Of a DNA stretch of 64,000 nt, positions 45,672 through 56,097 are shown piece by piece; positions within the stretch are counted from its first letter, which is position 1; each line of letters begins with the position of its first letter. The translations under genes and the position numbers were made by a program. The DNA comes from Citrobacter sp. 18056 (GTDB taxonomy: Bacteria; Pseudomonadota; Gammaproteobacteria; Enterobacterales; Enterobacteriaceae): the NCBI GenBank assembly GCA_902706235.1, contig CACSJR010000007.1, forward strand, positions 1 to 64,000, written 5' to 3'. The notes under the pieces were generated by a model. That model made no database searches. It was not told the origin of the DNA and was given only the letters and a program-made list of their open reading frames with translations.

Positions 45672-46190
45672 ATGGTAGATAAACGCGAATCCTATTCAAA
45701 AGAAGATCTTCTTGCCTCCGGACGCGGCGAACTGTTTGGCGAAAAAGGCCCGCAGCTTCCGTCAGCCAACATGCTGATGATGGATCGTGTCATCAAAATG
45801 ACCGAGACGGGCGGTAACTTCGATAAAGGCTACGTGGAAGCAGAGCTGGATATCAATCCTGACCTGTGGTTCTTCGGTTGCCACTTCATCGGCGACCCGG
45901 TAATGCCTGGCTGCCTGGGCCTGGATGCCATGTGGCAGCTGGTCGGCTTCTACCTGGGCTGGCTCGGCGGCGAAGGCAAAGGCCGCGCGCTGGGCGTTGG
46001 CGAAGTGAAATTCACTGGCCAAATTCTGCCTACCGCGAAAAAAGTGACCTATCGCATCCATTTCAAACGCGTGATCAACCGCCGTCTGATCCTGGGTATC
46101 GCTGATGGTGAAGTCCTGGTTGACGGTCATCGCATCTACGAAGCGACTGACCTGAAAGTGGGTCTGTTCCAGGATACTTCTGCGTTCTGA
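45672..46190 (+). CDS. fabA: FabA, 3-hydroxydecanoyl-ACP dehydratase/isomerase
   Basis: 172 aa. It introduces the double bond of unsaturated fatty acids. The active-site residues are His71 ([13 protein letters not shown]) and Asp85 (GLDAMWQ). The ATG at 45672 has an AAGGC/AC stretch upstream and matches E. coli; the open frame upstream overlaps ycbZ and the operators. It is transcribed from its own promoter under FadR and FabR. Confidence 0.98.
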   Translation: MVDKRESYSKEDLLASGRGELFGEKGPQLPSANMLMMDRVIKMTETGGNFDKGYVEAELDINPDLWFFGCHFIGDPVMPGCLGLDAMWQLVGFYLGWLGGEGKGRALGVGEVKFTGQILPTAKKVTYRIHFKRVINRRLILGIADGEVLVDGHRIYEATDLKVGLFQDTSAF

Positions 46191-46225
46191 TGCGTTTAGC
46201 GCACTTCCGGGTGCGTAGAAACGGC

Positions 46226-46257
46226 GAAGCCTCTGCATGCAGAGGCTTCTTTGTTTT
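46226..46257. terminator. Bidirectional terminator between fabA and rmf
   Basis: GAAGCCTCTGCA - TGCAGAGGCTTC followed by TTTGTTTT, between convergent genes. Confidence 0.88.
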
Positions 46258-46269
46258 AAAGAGACAGCA

Positions 46270-46437
46270 TCAGGCGATTACTGCCCTGTCCTCCATGGCT
46301 TCTCGCCAGCCTCCCAGCCAGTGCGACCTTTGGTTCAAGGTCTGATAAGGACAGATTTCTTTTGATTTGCCAGCGATGCCAGCCTGGTACCCACGTTGAT
46401 GTGCCCGTTCCAGGCGATCACGTTTTTGTCTCTTCAT
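46270..46437 (-). CDS. rmf: Rmf, ribosome modulation factor
   Basis: 55 aa, found by translating the minus strand from the ATG at 46437. The sequence starts MKRQKRDRLERAHQRGYQAG and ends MEDRAVIA, and is nearly identical to E. coli RMF. It joins 70S ribosomes into inactive 100S dimers in stationary phase. It is convergent with fabA, as in E. coli. Confidence 0.96.
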   Translation of the reverse strand: MKRQKRDRLERAHQRGYQAGIAGKSKEICPYQTLNQRSHWLGGWREAMEDRAVIA

Positions 46438-46642
46438 GCCTCGTTTCCCTCATTTTTTGAGTCTGGTGGAAAAGAAAACAGTGGTCACCAAATGTGCAAC
46501 CACATATTAGGGATACCCTGAATCCGCCACAGCGTCAATGCGCAAAATTCACGCCAGTGTCATATTTGTGAGCTACTCAGAAGTTCATTTGTACAAAAAT
46601 CGGGAACCCGGACAACTAACCGTCTGAGGTCAAAAACAAAAA
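46438..46642. other. rmf upstream region
   Basis: About 205 bases without a gene. It holds the rmf promoter (minus strand) upstream of the pqi operon end. No operator was recognised. Confidence 0.4.
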
Positions 46643-46674
46643 AAACCGCAGCAGAAACATGTCTGCTGCGGTTT
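46643..46674 (-). terminator. pqiABC operon terminator
   Basis: AAACCGCAGCAGA - AACATG - TCTGCTGCGGTTT, with a T-run on the minus strand, 20 bases past the pqiC stop. Confidence 0.88.
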
Positions 46675-46693
46675 GAACGGTGATGAATTTTAC

Positions 46694-47257
46694 TTATGGC
46701 AAGCGATTAATGGACTGCGCAATAGATGTCGCTTCCTGACTCCAGGCCTGTGCCAGCGTTTTCACCATCGCGTCATAGCCGTCTTGCTGCTGTTTGACCT
46801 CGATATTAAACGGACGCTTAATAAGCTGCCCCTGATGGTTCAGGAGCCACTCTCCGCTCACAATGACCTTCCCGTCATAACGACCGTGGAAACCGCTCAC
46901 ATTGACGTTGAGGGTGTCCTGGTCGCTACCCAGCGGTTGTGACGCAACAACCCAACCCGGAAGCTGGGTGCTGAGGTTTGCCACCAGCGTAGTCCGCAGT
47001 TGCTGATCCAGTGGGCTTGCCCACAGGTTATTGTTCGCAATCACGTACTGAACATCACTGGTCTGATACACCACGCCGTTTCCGGCGAGGTAATCAGGGA
47101 TGCTCACCTGCTCAACCCACAGCAGGTGACTACCCTGGCTGGCCGTGCTTTGCACGCCAGCCTGAGGAAGAGGCAGTTGATAGTACGTTTTGTTGTCACT
47201 GCTACTGCTGCACGCCGACAGCAGACAAGCTAATGCTACGGGTAGCCATTTATTCAT
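46694..47257 (-). CDS. pqiC: PqiC, outer-membrane lipoprotein of the PqiABC lipid-transport system
   Basis: 187 aa. A lipobox at LLSAC (Cys16) marks a lipoprotein. The rest is the ABC-type_tail/PqiC domain (YYQLPLP near the N-terminus, GRYDGKVIVSGEW in the middle). PqiC forms a ring in the outer membrane around the end of the PqiB tube. Its start overlaps the pqiB stop by four bases. Confidence 0.94.
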   Translation of the reverse strand: MNKWLPVALACLLSACSSSSDNKTYYQLPLPQAGVQSTASQGSHLLWVEQVSIPDYLAGNGVVYQTSDVQYVIANNNLWASPLDQQLRTTLVANLSTQLPGWVVASQPLGSDQDTLNVNVSGFHGRYDGKVIVSGEWLLNHQGQLIKRPFNIEVKQQQDGYDAMVKTLAQAWSQEATSIAQSINRLP

Positions 47258-48894
47258 TCTTTCGCCCTCTTCGGCTGCGGATCCTTTTTATCCTTAGCTT
47301 CAAACACCAACGCGTTGCTCTTATTGTTGAGTGTTTTCAGCACAGGCTGCAGTTCACGGAGTACCTGATCCAGGCGCTGCATATCGCCGACCATTTTGTT
47401 GTATGCCGCAGAACCAGGCTGGAAGCCCTGCATACTGCGGTTCAGCTCACGCAGCGTTTTCTGCATGTCGGCTGGCAGTTCCTGCATCGACTGGCTAGCG
47501 GTAATCTTATTCAGATTATCCAGCGTCGCCTGCACGTGCTTCATGGTTTTCTGGCTTTCCGCCAGCGAGTTTGTGGCCTGTTCAATCAACGGATTGATTG
47601 GCAGATTATTGATTTTATCCAGCGCATCCATCAGGCGTTGCTGGATTTGCGCCAGCCCACCGCTCACGGTCGGGATAATGTCAAAGCCACCAAACTCGCG
47701 GAACTTGCCGCGCGGTTCAGCTTTCGGATAGAAGTCGAGATCGATGTAAAGCGCCCCGGTAACCAGATTACCCGACTTGAGCGAGCCACGAAGGCCACGT
47801 TCAATCAGGTTATCCAGATGAGTGCGAATATCCGGATCGCCGCCCAGTTGGTTAACCAGACGCTCAGGCTCGATACGTATCTGGACCGGAATGCGGTAAT
47901 CATCACTCAGGCGCTGATGCAGGCCCGGAATGAAGAACGGCACTTTGCCCACCGTCCCCAGACGGATGCCACGGAATTCCACCGGAGCTCCCGGCTGAAG
48001 GCCACGAACAGAATCTTTAAAGAACATCACGTAGTCAACATGCTGGGTATACATCGCATCCTGAATGGAGCGCTGATTGTCAAACAGATGATATTCCGTT
48101 TTGTTCGCCACCGGCTCGCCAAGCGACTGTCCATCCGGCACGTCAAAGCTGACGCCGCCACCGAACAGCGTCGATAACGACCCCATTTCTACGCGCATTC
48201 CGGCAGAGGTCAGATCCACCGCAATACCACTGTCTTTCCAGAAACGGGCGTTGGTGGTGACCAGGCGGTCATTTGGCGCGCTAATAAACAGTTGGTAAGT
48301 AATGCTGCGCTTATCAGCATTGAAGCTACTGGTTTCGACCGACCCCACGCGATAACCGCGGAACAGTACCGGATCGCCCGGAGAGAGTTGCCCTGCTTTG
48401 TTACTTTCGAGCAGAACGCGGATACCTTTCGCATCCGGTGGCGCAAGCGGGGGGGAATCCAGCAGCTGGAATTTCTCAGGCTCAGCGCCTTTAGCCCCTG
48501 GCTGAAGTTCAATATAGGCGCCCGATAACAGCGTACCGAGGCCGCTGATACCCTCGCGCCCAACCTGCGGTTTCACGACCCAAAAGGCCGAATCACCATG
48601 CAGTAGTTTTTCCATGCCGGTGTTCAGACGCGCTTTGATTTCTACGTGCGTCAGATCGTCCGTCAGGGTTGTGCTTTCCACCACGCCGACATCCACGCTG
48701 CGGCTCTTGATGCGGGTTTTCCCGCCTTCAATACCTTCAGCGTTGGTGGTCATCAGGGTGACTTCTGGCCCCTGATGGCTGTAGTGATAAAAGAGGATCC
48801 ATGCACCGATGAGCGCGGTAACGATAGGAAAGATCCACACTGGCGACCAGTTCTTCACCTTCTGCACTTTCGCCTCTCCACTCTTGTTTTCCAT
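47254..48894 (-). CDS. pqiB: PqiB, periplasm-spanning MCE protein
   Basis: 546 aa, the E. coli length. An N-terminal membrane segment (WSPVWIFPIVTALIGAWILFY) is followed by three MCE domains (beginning near 40, 155 and 280) and a C-terminal helical region (about 425-530) that forms the tip of a syringe-like tube for lipid transport between membranes. The ATG at 48894 (MENKSGEAKVQKVKNW) matches the family; an in-frame ATG at 48930 overlaps pqiA. Confidence 0.96.
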   Translation of the reverse strand: MENKSGEAKVQKVKNWSPVWIFPIVTALIGAWILFYHYSHQGPEVTLMTTNAEGIEGGKTRIKSRSVDVGVVESTTLTDDLTHVEIKARLNTGMEKLLHGDSAFWVVKPQVGREGISGLGTLLSGAYIELQPGAKGAEPEKFQLLDSPPLAPPDAKGIRVLLESNKAGQLSPGDPVLFRGYRVGSVETSSFNADKRSITYQLFISAPNDRLVTTNARFWKDSGIAVDLTSAGMRVEMGSLSTLFGGGVSFDVPDGQSLGEPVANKTEYHLFDNQRSIQDAMYTQHVDYVMFFKDSVRGLQPGAPVEFRGIRLGTVGKVPFFIPGLHQRLSDDYRIPVQIRIEPERLVNQLGGDPDIRTHLDNLIERGLRGSLKSGNLVTGALYIDLDFYPKAEPRGKFREFGGFDIIPTVSGGLAQIQQRLMDALDKINNLPINPLIEQATNSLAESQKTMKHVQATLDNLNKITASQSMQELPADMQKTLRELNRSMQGFQPGSAAYNKMVGDMQRLDQVLRELQPVLKTLNNKSNALVFEAKDKKDPQPKRAKE

Positions 48895-48898
48895 GTTA

Positions 48899-50152
48899 TT
48901 ACTTTTCCTCATGGCTTGATTCTGGCTCACGATCCCACAACAACCGAGGATCGAAGGTCATGGCGGAGAACATGGTCATGACAACCACCAACGCGAACAT
49001 TACTGCTCCTATCGCCGGATAGATATTCATTAAGCCTCCCATGCGCACCAGCGCGGACAGCACTGCTATCACAAAAACATCAATCATTGACCAACGGCCA
49101 ACAAATTCAACCACCTCATACACAAGGTGCATTCGCTCGCTGTCGCGGCTTCCATTGCCATTGGCATTCCAGCAAAGCCAGGCAATGGCGATCATTTTCA
49201 GCGTCGGCACCATAATACTGGCGATAAAAATGACCATCGCTACCGGATACGATCCTTCACTCCACAGCAATACCACCCCGGCGATAATGGTCGACGGCAG
49301 TTTCTCACCGAGCAAATCCGTAATCATGATCGGCAGAATGTTGGCAGGCAGATAGAGAATAATCGAGGTCATCAACAGCGCAAGCGTCCATTGCAGGCTG
49401 TGTCTGCGACGGACAAAACCTTTGGTTTCACAGCGCGAGCACACCGGCAGATCGGCCGGAAGAATGGCGGTGCAGCACGAACAGGAGCGCAGACCCTGAC
49501 GGATCCCCGTCACGCCCACTTTTAGCGGTTGTTCGAGTTTAGGCATCGGTTTGATGTCGTCCCACAGCCAGCGACGGTCAACGCACTGGAATGTGCGCAG
49601 CTGAAGCAGACAGAACATACACCAAGGAACAAAGCTGGTACCCACGCCTATATCGCCGTAAGCCATCAGCTTTACGAAGCTGACCAGCACCCCGGCGAGG
49701 AAAATCTCAGCCATGCCCCAGCTTTTTAAGTGGAACAGAATACGGGCCAGGAACACCTGAATTTTTTGCGGCAGCGGTACCCGGTTGACCAGCACCAGAA
49801 TGGTAACCAGGCAAAATGCCGGAACCAGCTGCACAAACAGCAGGAAGAAGGTGCCCAGACTGGCGTAGTCTTCAGAAAAAAGTACGTGCGGGATTTCAAG
49901 CAGCTCAATTTCACTGCTGATCCCCCCAACGTTCATATTGACGAACGGAAACAGGTTCGCCAGTAGCAGCATGAACAGTGCTACCAGCGCATAAGCTGTG
50001 GGTCGCTGTCGCGGCTCATCCCATTCGGTCGTCAGCGTCGTGCCGCAACGAGGGCACGACGCCTTGTGGCGGTGTTCAAGGTGCGGTAATGCCACCAGCA
50101 AATCGCATTGTGGACACAGGATATGCCCTGCAGCATGGTGTTCATCGCACAT
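48899..50152 (-). CDS. pqiA: PqiA, inner-membrane component of the PqiABC system
   Basis: 417 aa. Two units, each with a Cys-rich zinc-ribbon-like part (CPQCDLLVALPHLEHRHKASCPRCG and CSCCTAILPADLPVCSRC) followed by four hydrophobic segments. In E. coli the gene is part of the paraquat-inducible SoxRS regulon. It lies four bases before pqiB and is preceded by uup 14 bases upstream, so uup-pqiABC may be one transcript. Confidence 0.96.
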   Translation of the reverse strand: MCDEHHAAGHILCPQCDLLVALPHLEHRHKASCPRCGTTLTTEWDEPRQRPTAYALVALFMLLLANLFPFVNMNVGGISSEIELLEIPHVLFSEDYASLGTFFLLFVQLVPAFCLVTILVLVNRVPLPQKIQVFLARILFHLKSWGMAEIFLAGVLVSFVKLMAYGDIGVGTSFVPWCMFCLLQLRTFQCVDRRWLWDDIKPMPKLEQPLKVGVTGIRQGLRSCSCCTAILPADLPVCSRCETKGFVRRRHSLQWTLALLMTSIILYLPANILPIMITDLLGEKLPSTIIAGVVLLWSEGSYPVAMVIFIASIMVPTLKMIAIAWLCWNANGNGSRDSERMHLVYEVVEFVGRWSMIDVFVIAVLSALVRMGGLMNIYPAIGAVMFALVVVMTMFSAMTFDPRLLWDREPESSHEEK

Positions 50153-50166
50153 GAACGTTCCTCACA

Positions 50167-52071
50167 TTAACCACCGTTTTTTAACGCTTCGAGATATTCC
50201 CAGCGTTCAAATGCCTCTTCCAGCGCTTTCTCGGCCATTTCCATATCTGCCAGCACCTGCTGCGTATGGTCATGAGACTGATTAAAGAAGTCAGGACTCG
50301 CGACCTGCGCCTGCAAACCTTCAAGGTTTGCCTCAAGTTCTTCAAGACGTTGAGGAAGCTGCTCTAATTCGCGCTGCAGGTTATAGCTTAGTTTGCCAGT
50401 CGCGCGTTTGACAGTTCCTGCTTTCGCTTCTTCTTTAGCACTTTTATTCTCGACAGGCTGCTTGCGCGACTGAGACTGCGCCTGCTGCCCGCGTGCATCG
50501 TGGTAACCGCCTACATATGCACTGATTTTACCGTTGCCTTCGAAAATCCAGCAGTCGGTCACGGTGTTATCCACGAACTGACGATCGTGGCTCACCAGCA
50601 TAACCGTACCCTGATAACCGTCGATAAGTTCTTCGAGCAGTTCCAGTGTTTCAACGTCGAGGTCGTTAGTCGGTTCATCGAGGATCAGCAGGTTGCTTGG
50701 CTTGAGGAACAAACGCGCCAACAGCAGGCGGTTACGCTCCCCGCCCGACAGCGCACGCACTGGCGTCATTGCGCGTTTCGGGTGGAACAGGAAGTCCTGC
50801 AGATAACCGAGCACGTGGCGCGGCTTACCGTTCACCATCACTTCCTGCTTACCTTCAGCCAGGTTGTCCATCACCGTTCTGTCCGGATCGAGCTCGGCGC
50901 GATGCTGATCGAAATAGGCCACTTCCAGCTTGGTGCCACAGTGAACGCGACCGCTGTCAGCCTGCAATTGCCCCAGCATCAGCTTAAGCAGCGTGGTTTT
51001 ACCGCAGCCGTTCGGGCCGATCAGCGCAATTTTATCGCCACGCTGAACCTGAACGGAGAAGTCCTTCACCAGCACTTTGCCATCGACCTGATAGTCAACA
51101 TTTTCCAGTTCAAACACAATTTTGCCTGAGCGACTCGCTTCTTCGACCTGCATGCGGGCACTGCCCAACACTTCGCGACGCTCACTGCGCTCACGGCGCA
51201 TGTCTTTCAGGGCACGGACGCGGCCTTCGTTGCGTGTACGACGCGCTTTGATACCTTGACGGATCCACACTTCTTCCTGCGCCAGCTTGCGGTCGAACTC
51301 GGCGTTTTGCAGCTCTTCCACGCGCAGCATCTCTTCTTTTTCCAGCAGATACTGATCGTAATTACCCGGATAGGTCACCAGCTTGCCGCGATCGAGATCG
51401 ACAATGCGGGTTGCCATGTTGCGGATAAAGGAACGGTCGTGCGAGATGAAGATAATGGTGCCTTTGAACGTTTTCAGGAACCCTTCCAGCCAGTCGATAG
51501 TTTCGATGTCCAGGTGGTTCGTGGGTTCGTCGAGCAGCAAAACGCGCGGTCCGCTGACCAGCGCGCGGCCCAACGCCGCTTTACGCAGCCAGCCGCCTGA
51601 CAGAGAGCCCAGCGCCATATCGGCTTCGAGACCTAGCTGTTCCAGCACTTCATTGATGCGGCTTTCGATCTGCCACAAACCGTGGTGATCCAGAAGCTCC
51701 TGCAGCTTCGCCATCTCGTTAAGATTTCTGTCGCTCGGGTCGGTCATCACCACATGGGAAATCTCGTGATAACGCTTGAGGTATTCCGCCTGCTCTGAGA
51801 TACCTTCGGCGATGAAATCGTAAACGCTACCTTCCACATTGCGCGGCGGATCCTGTTGCAGACGTGCCACCACCAGATCCTGTTCATAGATGATGCGACC
51901 ATCATCCAGGCCCTGTTCGCGATTGAGGATTTTCATCAGCGTCGATTTACCGGCGCCATTACGCCCAACCAGACAGACGCGTTCGTTATCCTCGATATGC
52001 AGTTCGGTATTATCAAGGAGAGGCGCATCGCTGAACGACAGCCAGGCGCCATGCATACTAATTAAAGACAT
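50167..52071 (-). CDS. uup: Uup, ABC-F ATPase
   Basis: 634 aa (635 in E. coli). Two ATP-binding cassettes with Walker A GRNGAGKST and GPNGCGKTT, signature SGGWLRKAALGRAL and SGGERNRLLLARLF, an inter-domain linker, and a C-terminal coiled coil (about 560-634) that binds DNA in E. coli. No membrane segment. Members act on the ribosome, and uup mutants raise precise transposon excision. It follows rlmKL by 12 bases. Confidence 0.96.
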   Translation of the reverse strand: MSLISMHGAWLSFSDAPLLDNTELHIEDNERVCLVGRNGAGKSTLMKILNREQGLDDGRIIYEQDLVVARLQQDPPRNVEGSVYDFIAEGISEQAEYLKRYHEISHVVMTDPSDRNLNEMAKLQELLDHHGLWQIESRINEVLEQLGLEADMALGSLSGGWLRKAALGRALVSGPRVLLLDEPTNHLDIETIDWLEGFLKTFKGTIIFISHDRSFIRNMATRIVDLDRGKLVTYPGNYDQYLLEKEEMLRVEELQNAEFDRKLAQEEVWIRQGIKARRTRNEGRVRALKDMRRERSERREVLGSARMQVEEASRSGKIVFELENVDYQVDGKVLVKDFSVQVQRGDKIALIGPNGCGKTTLLKLMLGQLQADSGRVHCGTKLEVAYFDQHRAELDPDRTVMDNLAEGKQEVMVNGKPRHVLGYLQDFLFHPKRAMTPVRALSGGERNRLLLARLFLKPSNLLILDEPTNDLDVETLELLEELIDGYQGTVMLVSHDRQFVDNTVTDCWIFEGNGKISAYVGGYHDARGQQAQSQSRKQPVENKSAKEEAKAGTVKRATGKLSYNLQRELEQLPQRLEELEANLEGLQAQVASPDFFNQSHDHTQQVLADMEMAEKALEEAFERWEYLEALKNGG

Positions 52072-52083
52072 TTATTCTTTCCT

Positions 52084-54189
52084 TCAGGCTGCGGTAATCA
52101 GCCAGCAGTTATGGATCTGACGGTTACGGGCGAAATCGGCTGAAAGCGTTTTTTGAGTAATTTCTTCTGCTTTCAGACCCAGTTTTGCCATACCGTCGAT
52201 ATCGAGTTTGAAGCCGCGTTTGTTGTTGGAGAACATGATCGTGCCGCCTTTGCGCAGCAGTCGTTTCAGATCAGCCATCAGCTTCAGATGATCGCGCTGG
52301 ACGTCGAACGTATCTTCCATGCGCTTAGAGTTTGAGAAGGTCGGCGGATCGATGAAGATCAGGTCGAACTGTTCATCCGCGTCACGCAACCAGCCCAGCA
52401 CATCAGCCTGCAACAGGCGGTGCGGACGCCCGGTCAGGCCGTTGAGGCGCAGGTTACGTTCAGCCCATTCCAGATAGGTGCGCGACATATCCACCGTAGT
52501 GGTGCTGCGCGCGCCGCCCAGACCGGCGTGTACGCTGGCGGAGCCGGTATAAGAGAACAGGTTCAGGAAGTCTTTACCTTTGCTCATCTGACCCAGCATG
52601 CGACGGGCGATGCGGTGGTCGAGGAACAGACCGGTGTCGAGATAATCGGTCAGGTTCACCCACAGGCGGGCATTGTACTCGCTCACCTGCATGAATTCGC
52701 CCTTCTCACTCATCTTCTCGTACTGATTTTTACCCTTCTGACGCTCACGGGTTTTCAGTACCAGTTTATTCGGCGCAATACCCAGCACCGAAATGGTGGC
52801 GGCAATCACGTCGAATAAACGCTGACGCGCTTTGGTGGCATCCACGGTTTTCGGCGGCGCATATTCCTGTACGACAACCCAGTCGCCGTAGCGATCGACC
52901 GCTACGTTATATTCCGGCAGGTCAGCATCGTAAACGCGATAGCATTCAATGCCCTCCTGGCGCGCCCATTTATCTAATTTTTTGACGTTCTTACGCAGAC
53001 GGTTGGCGTAATCATCTGCCAGCATAACCGTCGTGGTTCCGTCGGTTTCGGCCAGGTGATAGTTTTTCTGTACGCAGTCCAGCGGGCCGTTTTTGGCTTT
53101 GAACTGGCGCTCAGCACGCAGTTGCAGACAGCTCAGCAGTTCAGGGGATGCGCTGAACAGGGACAAATTCCAGCCGCCAAACTGGGATTTCATGGTGCGC
53201 CCCAGCAGGTTATGCAGCGCAATCAGCGCTGGTTCGCTGTCCAGACGTTCGCCGTACGGCGGGTTGCTGATGACCGTACCGTATGGCCCTTTCGGCAGCG
53301 GATTGCTCAGCTTCGCCACGTCTTTCACTTCAAAGTTGACGATGTCAGCCACACCGGCCCGGCGGGCGTTGCTACGCGCGCGGTCAATCACGCGACCATC
53401 GATATCAGAGCCGTAGAAACGGGATTCATAAGCCTCGAGACCGACGCGAGCGCGGGTCTGGGCTTCGGCTTTCACTTCCTGCCAGATGACTTCATCGTGC
53501 TGTGACCAACCGTTAAAGCCCCAATGGCCACGGTGCAGGCCTGGTGCGCGGTCTGTCGCCAGCATTGCGGCTTCAATCAGCAACGTACCGGAACCACACA
53601 TTGGGTCGAGCATCGGCGTGCCCGGCTGCCAGCCAGAACGCATCACGATAGCCGCGGCCAGGGTTTCTTTGATAGGCGCCATGCCGGTTGCGTCACGGTA
53701 GCCACGCAGATGCAGGCCCTCACCACTCAGGTCGAGAGAAATGTGCGCGACTTCTTTATTCAGCCAGACGTTAACCCGTACGTCCGGATTTTCTTTATCC
53801 ACGTTCGGACGCGGCAGATTTTTGCGGGTAAAAGCATCGACGATGGCGTCTTTAACCTTCAGCGCGCCGTACTGGCTGTTGCGAATTTCCTCATTCACAC
53901 CGCTGAAGTGCACGGCAAAGGTCGAGTCCTGATTGAACATCTCTGTCCAGTTGATAGCCTGAACGCCGAGGTACAGGTCCAGATCGCTGTACACCTTGCA
54001 CTCACCGAGCGGCATCATGATACGTGACGCCAGACGGCTCCACATCAGGCTCTGGTACAGCAGTCGCGTGTCACCTTCAAAATGGACACCACCCTGAACC
54101 ACCGCACAGGCGCTGGCGCCCAGGTTTTCCAGTTCAGTTTTTAACAGCTCTTCCAGCCCACGGGCCGTACTGGCAAACAGAGAATTCAT
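52084..54189 (-). CDS. rlmL: RlmKL, fused 23S rRNA methyltransferase (m2G2445 / m7G2069)
   Basis: 701 aa (702 in E. coli). An N-terminal THUMP domain (about 45-155), an RlmL methyltransferase domain with the motif [16 protein letters not shown] and catalytic NPPYGER, and a C-terminal RlmK methyltransferase with [19 protein letters not shown] and DPPTFSNS. It modifies two bases of the peptidyl-transferase region. First gene of a probable rlmKL-uup-pqiABC transcript; divergent from ycbX. Confidence 0.97.
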   Translation of the reverse strand: MNSLFASTARGLEELLKTELENLGASACAVVQGGVHFEGDTRLLYQSLMWSRLASRIMMPLGECKVYSDLDLYLGVQAINWTEMFNQDSTFAVHFSGVNEEIRNSQYGALKVKDAIVDAFTRKNLPRPNVDKENPDVRVNVWLNKEVAHISLDLSGEGLHLRGYRDATGMAPIKETLAAAIVMRSGWQPGTPMLDPMCGSGTLLIEAAMLATDRAPGLHRGHWGFNGWSQHDEVIWQEVKAEAQTRARVGLEAYESRFYGSDIDGRVIDRARSNARRAGVADIVNFEVKDVAKLSNPLPKGPYGTVISNPPYGERLDSEPALIALHNLLGRTMKSQFGGWNLSLFSASPELLSCLQLRAERQFKAKNGPLDCVQKNYHLAETDGTTTVMLADDYANRLRKNVKKLDKWARQEGIECYRVYDADLPEYNVAVDRYGDWVVVQEYAPPKTVDATKARQRLFDVIAATISVLGIAPNKLVLKTRERQKGKNQYEKMSEKGEFMQVSEYNARLWVNLTDYLDTGLFLDHRIARRMLGQMSKGKDFLNLFSYTGSASVHAGLGGARSTTTVDMSRTYLEWAERNLRLNGLTGRPHRLLQADVLGWLRDADEQFDLIFIDPPTFSNSKRMEDTFDVQRDHLKLMADLKRLLRKGGTIMFSNNKRGFKLDIDGMAKLGLKAEEITQKTLSADFARNRQIHNCWLITAA

Positions 54190-54282
54190 ATCGTCACTTA
54201 TTACTCACAGAAAATTGTTGCGCATTATAGCGAATCTGGGCTTCATATAGGGCGACTTTTTTCAAACGTGAGGGATAACGAA

Positions 54283-55401
54283 ATGGCGACGGTATCACGG
54301 CTCTATATTCACCCTGTAAAATCAATGCGGGGAATCGGTGTCACGCATGCGCTGGCCGACATCAGCGGCATGGCATTTGACCGTATTTTTATGGTTACCG
54401 AGCCGGACGGCACATTCATTACCGCTCGCCAGCATCCGCAGATGGTGCGCTTCACCCCGGTACCGACTCACGAGGGTTTACACCTCACCGCACCAGATGG
54501 CAGTTCGGCAATTGTGCGCTTCGCGGACTTCGCAACAGAAAGCGCCCCCACCCAGGTCTGGAGTGCGCACTTTACCGCGCGGATTGCGCCTGCAGACATA
54601 AACCAGTGGTTATCGGGATTCTTTAAACGTGATGTCCAGTTACGCTGGGTGGGGCAACAACCGACCCGTCGCGTCAAACGTCATGAGGCAGTCCCCCTCT
54701 CTTTCGCCGACGGTTTCCCCTATTTACTGACGACCGAAGCCTCCCTGCGAGACCTGCAAAACCGCTGCTCTGCCAGCGTGCAGATGGAGCAGTTTCGCCC
54801 CAACCTGGTGGTGACCGGCACGCAGCCCTGGGAAGAAGACACCTGGAAAGTGGTGCGCATCGGCGATGTGGTCTTTGACGTCGTGAAACCCTGCAGCCGC
54901 TGTATTTTTACCACCGTCAGCCCCTCTAAAGGCCAAAAGCACCCTTCTGGTGAACCGTTAGCCACGCTGCAAACCTACCGTACTGCGCAGGACAACGGTG
55001 ATGTCGATTTCGGTCAAAATTTGATTGCCCGCAACAGCGGCGTGGTTCGCGTAGGCGACGAGTTGGAAATCCTCTCAACCGGACCAGGTAAAGTGTACGG
55101 TGCGGGTGAAACGGAAGAAACGCTGGACGTGAGTGTTGCGCAGGATGCCGTAGTCGACATTGACTGGCAGGGCGACGTCTTCAAAGGGAATAATCAGCAG
55201 GTTTTACTGGAACAGCTGGAACAACAGGGGATCCGCGTGCCCTACTCTTGCCGGGCCGGAATATGCGGGAGTTGCCGCATAACGCTGGTCGAAGGGGAAG
55301 TCAGCCCGATGAAGAAAAGTGCAGTCTCTGAAGATGGCACCATTCTTTGCTGCAGCTGCGTTCCAAAAACCGCGCTGCGCCTTTCGCGTTACACCGCCTG
55401 A
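54283..55401 (+). CDS. ycbX: YcbX, MOSC-domain N-hydroxylated base reductase component
   Basis: 372 aa. MOSC_N (about 1-120) and MOSC domains (about 120-260, with the Mo-ligand Cys in [11 protein letters not shown]) are followed by a C-terminal 2Fe-2S ferredoxin domain (Cys pattern [11 protein letters not shown] ... CCSC). In E. coli it detoxifies N-hydroxylated base analogues using molybdenum cofactor. The ATG at 54283 ([14 protein letters not shown]) matches the family start. Its end overlaps zapC. Confidence 0.95.
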   Translation: MATVSRLYIHPVKSMRGIGVTHALADISGMAFDRIFMVTEPDGTFITARQHPQMVRFTPVPTHEGLHLTAPDGSSAIVRFADFATESAPTQVWSAHFTARIAPADINQWLSGFFKRDVQLRWVGQQPTRRVKRHEAVPLSFADGFPYLLTTEASLRDLQNRCSASVQMEQFRPNLVVTGTQPWEEDTWKVVRIGDVVFDVVKPCSRCIFTTVSPSKGQKHPSGEPLATLQTYRTAQDNGDVDFGQNLIARNSGVVRVGDELEILSTGPGKVYGAGETEETLDVSVAQDAVVDIDWQGDVFKGNNQQVLLEQLEQQGIRVPYSCRAGICGSCRITLVEGEVSPMKKSAVSEDGTILCCSCVPKTALRLSRYTA

Positions 55402-55931
55402 CCGTAGCTCAGCGCAGCCGACAGCGGCTGTGGCTGGAGGCGGTCATTCATCACTTTAATCGCATCGCCTAACTGCATGGTACGACCGGCTAACATCAAC
55501 CCCGGCTGTGCCAGCAGGCAAAGCGCGGCGTTATCACCCGGCTCAACCACCAGCAGATTCACACGCTCGCCGCTGTCGCTCAGCCAGACCGCGGCGGCAT
55601 CGCCGGTCACCGGCTGCCATGGCTCTCCGTGCGCGACAAAGTGCCAGCTTTTTGGCATCTGTGGTTTCAGGAAACGGATGGCGACCAGCGCATTGAGAAT
55701 AAGCTCTGCGCGGTGTTCTTTGGTTAATTCCAGGTCACGACATCTGTCTTCAAACGAGAAATAGAGGGCGGCATCATCAACGCAAAAGCCTGTAGGATCA
55801 AAGGCATCCGGCGTCAGCATCCGACGGGCGAAACGTGAACGAAACAACATACCATTGGCTAAATCGAGCATCATACGATCGTGCTCTTCATCAAAATACC
55901 AACGCCAGTTATCGTCAGGTTTAATTCGCAT
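55389..55931 (-). CDS. zapC: ZapC, FtsZ-ring stabilising protein
   Basis: 180 aa, the E. coli length. It promotes lateral association of FtsZ filaments. The sequence [19 protein letters not shown] is characteristic. It is convergent with and overlaps ycbX by 13 bases. Monocistronic. Confidence 0.94.
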   Translation of the reverse strand: MRIKPDDNWRWYFDEEHDRMMLDLANGMLFRSRFARRMLTPDAFDPTGFCVDDAALYFSFEDRCRDLELTKEHRAELILNALVAIRFLKPQMPKSWHFVAHGEPWQPVTGDAAAVWLSDSGERVNLLVVEPGDNAALCLLAQPGLMLAGRTMQLGDAIKVMNDRLQPQPLSAALSYGQAV

Positions 55932-56049
55932 TTCTGTTCCCCGCTCTCATAAGCATCCTTTGCCTTAAAGAATAATCCCGTTTCGTTAATTAGCCTGAAT
56001 TAAGAAAAGACCATAACGTTTAAATTAGCAACATTTGTGGAATATAAAA

Positions 56050-56079
56050 CAACCAGGGCCGGAAATAAAGCCCTGGTTG
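56050..56079 (-). terminator. pyrD terminator
   Basis: CAACCAGGGC - (loop) - GCCCTGGTTG followed on the minus strand by TTTTATA, 19 bases past the pyrD stop. Confidence 0.85.
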
Positions 56080-56097
56080 TAAATTGCACAATGAAGA

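Noticed and set aside
47011-48177. Open frame of 388 codons on the plus strand across pqiC/pqiB
   Set aside because: Spans two real genes in antisense; no start signal and no recognisable domains.
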